From Tannerella sp. (GTDB lineage Bacteria > Bacteroidota > Bacteroidia > Bacteroidales > Tannerellaceae), in NCBI GenBank assembly GCA_031285685.1, contig JAITVS010000346.1:1-64000 (forward strand): DNA of 64,000 nt, written 5' to 3'. This document shows, piece after piece, positions 54,272 through 62,432 of this stretch. The translations under genes were made by a program, and so were the position numbers. Numbering within the stretch: position 1 is the stretch's first letter; each line of letters starts with the position of its first letter. Under the pieces are notes generated by a model, which made no database searches, had not been told where the DNA came from, and was given only the letters and a program-made list of their open reading frames with translations.

Positions 54272-54298
54272 AGGCAGACTTAACGGTTTGCCTTTTTT
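54272..54298 (+). terminator. Intrinsic terminator of the PepSY-like lipoprotein gene
   Basis: AGGCAGAC (54272-54279) pairs with GTTTGCCT (54286-54293) with one G-U pair and a 6-nt loop, followed by TTTTT. Confidence 0.75.
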
Positions 54299-54331
54299 AT
54301 AGCACTTGGTTTCTAATTTACAGAAGCAGCA

Positions 54332-55627
54332 TTATGCGTTATAATTGATTTTCTCAAATACAACCTTTATGCTGAAAATATGATTTTCAGTGTATGCGTA
54401 ATCGACAACAAAATTATTTTTATCACAAATGGATTTTACGATATTTAATCCTAATCCCACAGAGTCTTCCGCTCTGTTATGGAAGGACATTCTGTTGAAT
54501 AAATTTGCGGAACTTTTTGCTTTGTCGTTACTTGTATTACTGATTATAAATTGGGTCTGATTCAGTGATAACCCGATTTGTCCGTTCGTCAAATTATGAC
54601 GAATGGCATTGCTCAGAAGATTGGATAATAATATTTCAGCTAAACTGGCATTTATGTAAAGCATACATGGGTTAATGTCTGTTTTTACAGTCAGCTTTTT
54701 TGCTTCAAACAATTCTTCCAGATCGACCAGATAAAGTTTTAGTGATTTATCCAATTGAACATATTCTTTTTTCTCATATTGATTGTTATTTATTTTAGTT
54801 ATCAATAAAAGCGATGTGTTTAACCTGGAAAGTCGTGAAACCGCCCTTGATATGGCTTGAATAGATTTTGCGGATTCATCGTTTTCCATCAACAGCGGAT
54901 TTTGTGTAAGTAGCTCCATTTTTGATTTGATGATAGCCAGAGGAGTCTGCATTTCGTGAGATGCATCTTCCGTAAAAAAACGGGAATTTTCATAATCCTC
55001 ATTAATTTTATCTACCATGCGCATAATTACATCATTGATTTCATCGAACTCTTTTATATCGGGATTTTTCAACTCCAGTGTTGTATTAGCCTTCAAATCG
55101 TATTCATGTAGCTTTTGCAGATTATAATTCAGAGGCTTCCATATGTTTTTTTTCAATAAATATTCAATAACATAGGTAAATAGTACAAACAGAATCATTA
55201 ATATCAACAAGGAAGAAACAATAGCATAGAACAGGTCATTCGGTATTACAGTGGGTTGATTGAGATTAATCAGATGATGCCTGCCTTTATAAGATACTGT
55301 AAAATACAATTGGCGATAGGGAGTAAGTATACCTGTTTCTTCGCTGTACATGGTCGTATCCTTGAATATTTCTTTCGGAAATATCTGTGTTTCCTCTATT
55401 TCCTTTACTTCTATTCGCGCCGGTCTAAGAACAATTGTAGAAGCCAGAGGTAAGGTATCGTTTTGTGCAACATAATTTTCAATCCTGACTTTCTGATCCA
55501 GCAGCATCTGGTCGCTTGAATAATGGATGAAAAAACGGAATATCAGAAAATGTGAAATACACCCGATAAAAAGTACAATGAGAATGGATATCAGAAGATA
55601 TTTACGGATTAATTTAATCAAACTCAT
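54332..55627 (-). CDS. Sensor histidine kinase
   Basis: A 431-residue kinase. Two membrane helices (about 10-35 and 134-158) flank a periplasmic sensor of about 100 residues. The phosphorylated His is in FTEDASHEMQTPLAII near residue 225; the ATPase domain has LLSNLLSNAIRHN (N box) and VGLGLNIVKSI (G box). The F/D boxes are short. It is translated with a 4-nt overlap after its response regulator. The signal may involve the PepSY-like proteins encoded on both sides. Confidence 0.9.
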   Translation of the reverse strand: MSLIKLIRKYLLISILIVLFIGCISHFLIFRFFIHYSSDQMLLDQKVRIENYVAQNDTLPLASTIVLRPARIEVKEIEETQIFPKEIFKDTTMYSEETGILTPYRQLYFTVSYKGRHHLINLNQPTVIPNDLFYAIVSSLLILMILFVLFTYVIEYLLKKNIWKPLNYNLQKLHEYDLKANTTLELKNPDIKEFDEINDVIMRMVDKINEDYENSRFFTEDASHEMQTPLAIIKSKMELLTQNPLLMENDESAKSIQAISRAVSRLSRLNTSLLLITKINNNQYEKKEYVQLDKSLKLYLVDLEELFEAKKLTVKTDINPCMLYINASLAEILLSNLLSNAIRHNLTNGQIGLSLNQTQFIISNTSNDKAKSSANLFNRMSFHNRAEDSVGLGLNIVKSICDKNNFVVDYAYTENHIFSIKVVFEKINYNA

Positions 55628-56304
55628 CCTTCTGAAAATTTATAGCCGATACCGTATACCGTTTTTATATAATCCGCACTGCCATGATCAATTAATTTTT
55701 TCCTCAGGTTCTTGATGTGATTATATATAAAGTCGAAAGAATCGGCAGAGATGCTCATGTGATCACCCCATAAGTGTTCAGCAATGTCTTCTTTACTTAA
55801 TACTTTATCTTCATTCATCATGAAGTATAATAAGAGATCATATTCTTTACGGGTTAACAGGGTCTCATTGTCCTTCACAAATATTCTCCGGTTATCGAAT
55901 TCAATTCTTAGTTCATTAAATTGCTTTGTATTAATTCCCTTCAAACTTCTGCGCCGGATGATTGATTTGATACGTGCATTCAGCTCCGAAAGATGAAAAG
56001 GCTTGGTCAGATAATCATCAGCCCCTATATTTAATCCTGTTAGTTTATCGTCTAAAGAGTTTTTTGCCGAAATGATGATGATGCCGGCATCATCGTTTTT
56101 ATTTTTTAATTTTTGAATAATATCCAGCCCACTGCCTCCGGGTAGATTAATATCCACCACTACGCAATCATAATCATAAATGCTTATTTTTTCTTCAGCT
56201 TCCTGATAAGATGTTGCAGATTCTACGGTAAAAGCTTCTGATAATAGAAATTCAGTAATGGATTCCTGTAGATCAATCTCATCTTCTATAATTAACAGAT
56301 TCAT
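55624..56304 (-). CDS. OmpR-family response regulator
   Basis: A 226-residue regulator with a canonical receiver: acidic pair in LLIIEDEIDL, phospho-acceptor Asp in CVVVDINLPGGSG, switch Ser in IIISAKNS and Lys in YLTKPFHLSELNARI. The C-terminal winged helix has LTRKEYDLLLYFM and YIKTVYGIGYKF. First gene of the operon with its kinase. Likely targets include the neighbouring PepSY-like genes. Confidence 0.92.
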   Translation of the reverse strand: MNLLIIEDEIDLQESITEFLLSEAFTVESATSYQEAEEKISIYDYDCVVVDINLPGGSGLDIIQKLKNKNDDAGIIIISAKNSLDDKLTGLNIGADDYLTKPFHLSELNARIKSIIRRRSLKGINTKQFNELRIEFDNRRIFVKDNETLLTRKEYDLLLYFMMNEDKVLSKEDIAEHLWGDHMSISADSFDFIYNHIKNLRKKLIDHGSADYIKTVYGIGYKFSEG

Positions 56305-56332
56305 GGGATGATATTGTTTGTGATTCGCTATG

Positions 56333-56340
56333 CAAATATA
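56333..56340 (-). promoter_or_regulatory. -7 box of the two-component operon
   Basis: Minus-strand TATATTTG followed by C lies 29 nt upstream of the regulator ATG and fits TAnnTTTG. Confidence 0.5.
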
Positions 56341-56410
56341 TGAATATAAATTGGAATATGCAGGAAAGAGCTATGTCTCTGTTATATCGTGAATGACAAA
56401 GGGAAAGAGA

Positions 56411-56728
56411 TTACCCTTTAATAAGCTTACCGTTATTATTGAAAACTAAACTTCTGTAATACGAATGGGAATGATTCCCCTGATACCGGATTTTGACAAA
56501 ATAATTGCCGTTATTTTTCTTTTTTGATACCATTACTTCATAATTAGGATAATTTTTCTTTAAATATTTGGTGATCATCTGAGGCAGATTTTCAGGAGAA
56601 ATATTTCCTTTGAAATATGGTTTATGATACTCATATTTATGAATGCGGTCATTCCCGTTAACTTTTCCGCTCGTTGCGGATGCATTCAAACTCATTGCGA
56701 CTAATGCTAAAAATAAAAACTTTTTCAT
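56411..56728 (-). CDS. Small secreted PepSY-like protein
   Basis: A 105-residue protein with a cleavable signal peptide (FLFLALVAMSLNASA). The mature 85 residues form one DUF2874-like unit (ENLPQMITKYLKKNYPNYEVMVSKKKNNGNYFVKI is the region at about 48-82). It is highly basic. It lies 106 nt upstream of the two-component operon on the same strand, with its own promoter-like box, a frequent Bacteroidota arrangement. Confidence 0.75.
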   Translation of the reverse strand: MKKFLFLALVAMSLNASATSGKVNGNDRIHKYEYHKPYFKGNISPENLPQMITKYLKKNYPNYEVMVSKKKNNGNYFVKIRYQGNHSHSYYRSLVFNNNGKLIKG

Positions 56729-56760
56729 AATCTAAAAAATTTGATGAATATGTATTATTA

Positions 56761-56768
56761 CAAAAGTA
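56761..56768 (-). promoter_or_regulatory. -7 box of the small PepSY-like gene
   Basis: Minus-strand TACTTTTG lies 33 nt upstream of the ATG at 56728 and fits TAnnTTTG. Confidence 0.5.
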
Positions 56769-56871
56769 AAATGAGAATCTGTAGATATTCCGTATTCCGG
56801 AAGCTTGCTCGGATTTTAGTGTGACAAAATATTATGTTTTGAAAGATTTATACAAGGGAAATACTTTTTTG

Positions 56872-56879
56872 TACTTTTG
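56872..56879 (+). promoter_or_regulatory. -7 box of the formate/nitrite channel gene
   Basis: TACTTTTG lies 27 nt before ATG 56907 and fits TAnnTTTG; no clear -33 element was found at the usual distance. Confidence 0.5.
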
Positions 56880-56906
56880 TGGCGATTTTAAGCAAAATAA
56901 ATATAG

Positions 56907-57707
56907 ATGAACAATTATTACAGTCCGGGAGAGATTACAAAAGAGTTTGCGTTATCGGGGATTTCTAAATCATCTTTGCCGACAGCCAAATTCGTTGTAA
57001 TAGCCATGTTAGGAGGTGCTTTTATCGCATTGGGAGGTTTGTTATCTGTCACGGTTGCCGGTGGAATGCCAGGAGTAGGGGCTGATAATCCCGGTATTAT
57101 CAAGTTTATTGCGGGCGCGTTATTTCCTGTTGGTTTGATGATGGTTTCCATTACGGGAGCAGATCTGTTTACGAGTGATTGCACTGCGTTTACACTGCCT
57201 TTATTAGAAAAGAAGTTGCGTTTAACTTCATTTATGAGACTGTTATTTTTGTCTTATGTATTTAACTTTGTCGGAACCCAGATTATCGCTTATTTATTGT
57301 CTTCACATTTGGGATATTTTTCAAAAGAACCCTGGCAAATTTATTTGTTTAATTATACAGCGTCGAAGGTGTATCAGGATTGGATGGCTGTGTTTATCAA
57401 AGGAATTGGTGCTAACTGGTTGGTTTGTCTGGGCATGTTCATGGGATACGCCTCAAAAGACATTATCGGAAAATGCGTAGGTATCTGGATTCCGGTTATG
57501 ATTTTTGTCACATTGGGTTATGAACATTCTATCGCAAATATGTTTTTTGTTCCGGCTGCTATTTATTCCGGCGCTGATATTACCTGGGGTGATTTTATTT
57601 TGAAAAATCTGATTCCTGCCACTTTGGGCAATTTTGTCGGAGGGGCAATTTTTGTCGGTTGCGTTTATTGGTATCTTTATTTGTACAAAAAAGAAAGCTC
57701 TTCCTGA
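56907..57707 (+). CDS. Formate/nitrite transporter (FocA/NirC family)
   Basis: A 266-residue pentameric channel-type protein with six membrane helices and the FNT motifs GGAFIALGG, FPVGLMMVSITGADLFTSD, KGIGANWLVCLGMFMGYASKD and GYEHSIANMFF, whose His is the conserved central-pore residue. It could move formate, nitrite or hydrosulfide; neighbours give no hint. No operon partners. Confidence 0.9.
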   Translation: MNNYYSPGEITKEFALSGISKSSLPTAKFVVIAMLGGAFIALGGLLSVTVAGGMPGVGADNPGIIKFIAGALFPVGLMMVSITGADLFTSDCTAFTLPLLEKKLRLTSFMRLLFLSYVFNFVGTQIIAYLLSSHLGYFSKEPWQIYLFNYTASKVYQDWMAVFIKGIGANWLVCLGMFMGYASKDIIGKCVGIWIPVMIFVTLGYEHSIANMFFVPAAIYSGADITWGDFILKNLIPATLGNFVGGAIFVGCVYWYLYLYKKESSS

Positions 57708-57810
57708 ACTTATCCGGATTTCCGGTTCGGAATAGTTATAGGTCCGACTACCGGTTTAACTTTTTATCGTATATTCGGAAAGCTAATGATCTTTTCCGGA
57801 TTATTAGACT

Positions 57811-57841
57811 TTTGTGTTTGGCGGGAAAATATTTATTTTTG
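57811..57841 (+). promoter_or_regulatory. Promoter of the SWIM-HEAT-MoxR operon
   Basis: TTTG (57811-57814), a 19-bp spacer and TATTTTTG (57834-57841) match both Bacteroidota promoter boxes at the ideal distance. The leader to ATG 57974 would be about 125 nt. Confidence 0.65.
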
Positions 57842-57973
57842 TAATCTGGTGTCGTGTAGGAAAAAATAGACGTTTAAATTATGGAATTATATTGTAAATA
57901 GCGTCTATAATTAGACTTGTTTGAGTGTGTTGAGACTTAAAAATAAAAGATATAAAACGTGATCTCTTGGAAA

Positions 57974-59416
57974 ATGGAAATTACACAGAAAAAAATTGAA
58001 GAACTTGCCCCGAATGCGGCGGCTGCGAAAAACGGACGTGATCTTATTGCTAAAGGAAAATTTTCTAATTTGCATATATCGTCCGACCGGAATTTGATAT
58101 GGGGTGAATGTGCCGGAAGCGGAAAAAATCCTTATTATTGTTCGGCAGATTATCTGGATGAACATAACCCTGTTTTCCGGTGTAACTGTCCCAGCCGGCA
58201 ATTTCCCTGTAAGCATGCTATTGGTTTATTATATGCTTATGAGAAAAATAATGGTAGTTTTTCACCTGCTGATGTTCCTGATGATATCATGCAGAAACGT
58301 GAGAAAATCGAAAAACGTCAGGAAAAAAAGACGCAGGAGAAAGAGACTATCCGGGAAAAAGCTGATAACCCTAAAAAGATAAATAAATCAGCATTTATTA
58401 AGAAAGCGGATACACAACTGAGCGGCATAGAGCTGGCTAATAAATTGTTACATGAGATTGTTCAGACAGGGCTTTCTTCGCTTGACGCCAAAATGATCAA
58501 AACATTGCAGGGACAGGTGAAGGAACTTGGTAATTATTATATAAACGGTATTCAAACGGCTTTTAATGATCTGTTTTTGGAGTTTGGCGAGGTGAAGGGA
58601 GAGGAGTATACCCTTGTAATCGACCGGATCAATTATATCTCGGCATTGCTTAAGAAAGCGACCGATTACCTGAATAGAAGAAAAGAGGATCCTGAAGCTG
58701 CCCCCGAACTTGATTCGGCTATCGAAGAACAGATCGGAACCGTCTGGAAGTTAACCGAACTGATGCAATACGGATTGTATGAGGAAGATGCCGAACTGTT
58801 ACAGTTATCATTTAATAGTTTTGATGATCCGGCACGAAAAGAATTTGTAGATGAAGGGGTTTGGATCAATCTGAAGTCCGGACGGATTTATAAAACGAAA
58901 AATTATCGTCCTTATCGTGCCGCGAAGTACATCAAGGAAGATGATACCCGGTTTGACGTATTTCATCTGAAAGAACTGTTTATTTATCCCGGAGACAGGA
59001 ATCCTCGTGTTCGTTGGGAAACAGATGGTGTCACGATTCGTACAATGAATAATATTGACTTGCAGAAAATTTCAGATTTTGCAACAGATAATTATCCGGA
59101 AATGATTAAGTCGGTTAAGAATACGATTAAGAATCCGCTGATGGATAAAAATCCGGTAGTTCTGATAAAAGTAAATAATGCGTTTATCAATGGTGAAAAT
59201 CTTGTTGTGGAAGATTCACAGAAAAACAAGCTGACTCTTCATGACTTGCCGGAACAAGGTGTTGCATCGGCAATCAATCTGCAGGTTTTTCTTCCCGCAA
59301 ATCCCGAAAATATTGTTTTGGCCGTGATGATCAATAACGATGTGCAAACGGGTTTGTTTTATGCGCAACCGCTGTGTTTGGTGACACCTCAGAAGATAAT
59401 CCGGCTATTGTATTGA
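57974..59416 (+). CDS. SWIM zinc-finger protein
   Basis: A 480-residue protein from ATG 57974 (MEITQKKIEELAP); a GTG at 57959 is in frame but less likely. The SWIM motif is FRCNCPSRQFPCKHAIGLL (Cys 70, 72, 79 and His 81). A Lys/Glu-rich linker (about 108-140) precedes a long alpha/beta region without recognised catalytic residues. SWIM domains bind DNA or proteins. In many bacteria a SWIM protein opens a cluster with a HEAT/DUF5691-type protein, a MoxR ATPase, DUF5682 and a vWA protein, as here. Confidence 0.82.
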   Translation: MEITQKKIEELAPNAAAAKNGRDLIAKGKFSNLHISSDRNLIWGECAGSGKNPYYCSADYLDEHNPVFRCNCPSRQFPCKHAIGLLYAYEKNNGSFSPADVPDDIMQKREKIEKRQEKKTQEKETIREKADNPKKINKSAFIKKADTQLSGIELANKLLHEIVQTGLSSLDAKMIKTLQGQVKELGNYYINGIQTAFNDLFLEFGEVKGEEYTLVIDRINYISALLKKATDYLNRRKEDPEAAPELDSAIEEQIGTVWKLTELMQYGLYEEDAELLQLSFNSFDDPARKEFVDEGVWINLKSGRIYKTKNYRPYRAAKYIKEDDTRFDVFHLKELFIYPGDRNPRVRWETDGVTIRTMNNIDLQKISDFATDNYPEMIKSVKNTIKNPLMDKNPVVLIKVNNAFINGENLVVEDSQKNKLTLHDLPEQGVASAINLQVFLPANPENIVLAVMINNDVQTGLFYAQPLCLVTPQKIIRLLY

Positions 59417-59451
59417 ATTATTATTGAATTCTGAACTTAAAAATAAAACTC

Positions 59452-61296
59452 ATGAGACTACAACCATTATATGATCTGCAACAGGAAATCAACAGACTTT
59501 TTATTGCCGGAAGCAAATTTGCCAAAGGTGATCCGAGGCTTCAGAAACAAATACCGGTTTTTATTAAGCTGGGAGAAAAAGCGCCGGTTTTCGCTAAATT
59601 AGCGAATGATATAGAAGAATTGATAAATACCGACTCCCGCCAATCTGCTGCGAAATTAACCTCTATATCAACACTTCTTTATTCTATACTATATACACAA
59701 GGGGAAACTTTGGATACGGAACTTGACGTTCGCGAACAGGAGCCTTTGATTCATATAAGTGATGTGAATACGGATTTTTCTTATTTACAATTGCATCCTG
59801 TCATTCAGGCTCTCTCAACGAGTAACTCCGGACGCCTTGAAATTTTAAAGGATGCAAAGGACAGAGGGATTTTTAGTGATTCCCGTACTTTTCAGTATCT
59901 GGATTATGCCTTGGCCGATAAATACGGAGAATTGGCTGATTATGTGGAAAAAGTAATTATTCCGGCCGTAGGTAAGCCAATGATCCCTTTTCTACGGAAA
60001 AATTTTCAGTATGCCGATAAAACGGAACATGTTCGCCGGCTACGTTTGCTTGATCTGTTTGATTGTCCGGATATACCTTTAATGATTGAACATATACTTT
60101 CGGAGTCGTTACCACTGCTTCAGTCGGAAGCTATGGTCATTCTGGCAAAGGATCCTTCCAATGAGGAAATTATAACCAAACTGGCCGAAGACAAAAATAA
60201 AACAGTACGCGAAGCTGCTTATAGAGCATTGGCAAAGCTCGGAACAAGAAACGCCATGGAGCGGCTTAAGGATATTTATGTGAAGGCAAAAGGAAAGACA
60301 CAGCAGTTGCATACCATTGTTTCCGTGCTCGCTTCCTCAAAACTGCCTTACTTCTTCGGGGATATATTCACACAAGTGGAAAGCGCTTATGAAGAATTTC
60401 TTGCATTGGATAAAAAAACAGATGAAAAAATTCTTGTTGAAAAACTCGAAAAGTTTGGAATCATGCTTGAGGTTTTGCGAAATAAGAATGAGTCGGTAGT
60501 CGATGATTTTTATATCCGTATTCTTAATGATAAGAAGTTTTTTGATCTTGTAACTTCAAAAAAAGCATTATTATCGAATATCACGTCCAATGCAATGCGC
60601 TCCATATCACGTGCGATGGCTGCACGCGGAGATGAGCAGGCTATTGTTTTTTATGAGCGAAATATTGATCATGCGGTAGATTCTCCATGGATAGAGATAC
60701 TCTGGAACAGTTTCTTTTTTGCGGCGGAAAGGCGGAAATGGGCGAAGGAGATTCTTTTTGATCGTTTTTATCCGGCATATAAAAAAGGATATTTATCGAT
60801 CAATGATCTGTTCAGGGCATTTACGGACGGAAATCATTCCTATTATTACTATAGCCAGGGAAATACGACGGTTTATAAGGACCGGATCGATTTGCGCTGG
60901 CTGGAAGACCTGTATAATCTATTTGATCCTAAAAAGAAATGGGGTAATGAGAATCATGAAGCGCTGATCATACTTGATGCCTGTGAGGTTAAACCGAAGA
61001 GGTTTCATAAATTGCTGGAATCAACACTGAAATATACGCAACCTGCGACGCAGATCAGTATTTTCAAATATATTATCAAGCATGATCTGTCCGATAAGTT
61101 TGATATTATATTTTCTGCGATAGAACAGTATCCTAAAGGAGGTAATTATAATTATCTGTTTTCTCATTTATCAAATACCGGGTTCTGGACAAAGTTTCCT
61201 GAAAAATATGAAAAGAAATTCAGAAAACTTCACGAGAAAACCAAACAGGATGTTTTCAATGAGATAGCGGATGAAATAGGAGGGGGTAAAGGTTAA
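59452..61296 (+). CDS. HEAT-repeat protein of the MoxR module
   Basis: A 614-residue, mostly helical protein. HEAT/PBS-lyase-like repeats are clear at about 205-290 (SEAMVILAKDPSNEEIITKL, VREAAYRALAKLGTRNAME). The rest has helical pairs but no enzymatic motif. It probably acts as a scaffold between the SWIM protein and the MoxR ATPase. It may be the equivalent of the DUF5691 component in other phyla; that link is an inference from position. 35 nt after the SWIM gene. Confidence 0.72.
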   Translation: MRLQPLYDLQQEINRLFIAGSKFAKGDPRLQKQIPVFIKLGEKAPVFAKLANDIEELINTDSRQSAAKLTSISTLLYSILYTQGETLDTELDVREQEPLIHISDVNTDFSYLQLHPVIQALSTSNSGRLEILKDAKDRGIFSDSRTFQYLDYALADKYGELADYVEKVIIPAVGKPMIPFLRKNFQYADKTEHVRRLRLLDLFDCPDIPLMIEHILSESLPLLQSEAMVILAKDPSNEEIITKLAEDKNKTVREAAYRALAKLGTRNAMERLKDIYVKAKGKTQQLHTIVSVLASSKLPYFFGDIFTQVESAYEEFLALDKKTDEKILVEKLEKFGIMLEVLRNKNESVVDDFYIRILNDKKFFDLVTSKKALLSNITSNAMRSISRAMAARGDEQAIVFYERNIDHAVDSPWIEILWNSFFFAAERRKWAKEILFDRFYPAYKKGYLSINDLFRAFTDGNHSYYYYSQGNTTVYKDRIDLRWLEDLYNLFDPKKKWGNENHEALIILDACEVKPKRFHKLLESTLKYTQPATQISIFKYIIKHDLSDKFDIIFSAIEQYPKGGNYNYLFSHLSNTGFWTKFPEKYEKKFRKLHEKTKQDVFNEIADEIGGGKG

Positions 61297-61334
61297 ATCA
61301 ATCAACGGTTTTTAAAATTTCAAATAAATATACA

Positions 61335-62432
61335 ATGGCAGAAAAAAAGGAAGATGTATTAAGATTACCGGCGGAATTGCTTTATGCGCATGAGCTGGAT
61401 GCACTCAGAGATGAGGATAAAAAAGAGGAAAAGCCGGCAGGATGGCAACTTTCGCCGAAAGCGGTACTGAAATTTGTTACGGGAGGAAAAGCCGGTGGAG
61501 TAGATATTACTCCAAAATATATAGGCTACAACCGGTTGGTCGAGATTGCGATAGCTACCTTGCTTACGGATCGTTCGCTACTATTGATCGGTGAGCCCGG
61601 AACGGCAAAATCATGGCTATCGGAAAATCTGACGGCTGCGATATGCGGTGATTCCGGAAAAGTCATTCAGGGAACAGCCGGAACGAGTGAGGAGCACATA
61701 CGATATTCGTGGAATTATGCGATGTTGCTGGCAAACGGCCCATCTGACGAGGCGTTAATAAAGAGTCCGATCTATCGTGCGATGGATACGGGAAGTGTTG
61801 CACGCTTTGAAGAAATATCCCGCTGTGCGTCGGAAGTACAGGACGCACTTATTTCAATTATGTCGGAAAAGACGATTGCTATACCGGAATTGGGACGTGA
61901 ATTGCCCGCCCAAAGAGGATTCTCCATAATAGCTACTGCTAACACGCGTGACCGTGGGGTGAATGATATGTCATCCGCTCTGAAGAGACGTTTTAATATT
62001 ATCGTTCTGCCGTCACCGGCAAATCTGGAAACGGAAGTTTCCATTGTCACAAAACGCGTAACGGAAATCTCCGGAAACTATCGTTTGAAAGCGAAATTGC
62101 CATCGGGCGATGCTTTTGAAAAAATTGTTACGATCTTCCGTGAATTACGTAACGGATTGACACTGGATGAAAAGCAGAAGCTTAAGTCGCCGAGCGGAGT
62201 AATTTCTACAGCCGAAGCGATTTCATTGATTACGAATAGCATGGCCCTTGCAGGAAGTTTCGGGAACGGAAGTGTTACCGACGAGGATCTGGCTGCAGGA
62301 CTTCAGGGTGCTATCGTGAAAGATGAGGATAAAGATAAAATGGTCTGGAAAGAATATCTTGAAAATGTAATGAAAAAGAGAGGCGCTTCCTGGCGTGGTC
62401 TTTATAATTCATGCAGTGAAATAAACGGATGA
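61335..62432 (+). CDS. MoxR-family AAA+ ATPase
   Basis: A 365-residue ATPase. Walker A is LIGEPGTAKSWL, the helix-2-insert region and Walker B follow (VARFEEISRCASEVQDALIS), and sensor 1/arginine finger lie in ATANTRDRGVNDMSSALKRRF. MoxR ATPases remodel or load cofactors into protein partners, usually with a vWA-domain protein. Its stop overlaps the next start (ATGA). Confidence 0.9.
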   Translation: MAEKKEDVLRLPAELLYAHELDALRDEDKKEEKPAGWQLSPKAVLKFVTGGKAGGVDITPKYIGYNRLVEIAIATLLTDRSLLLIGEPGTAKSWLSENLTAAICGDSGKVIQGTAGTSEEHIRYSWNYAMLLANGPSDEALIKSPIYRAMDTGSVARFEEISRCASEVQDALISIMSEKTIAIPELGRELPAQRGFSIIATANTRDRGVNDMSSALKRRFNIIVLPSPANLETEVSIVTKRVTEISGNYRLKAKLPSGDAFEKIVTIFRELRNGLTLDEKQKLKSPSGVISTAEAISLITNSMALAGSFGNGSVTDEDLAAGLQGAIVKDEDKDKMVWKEYLENVMKKRGASWRGLYNSCSEING

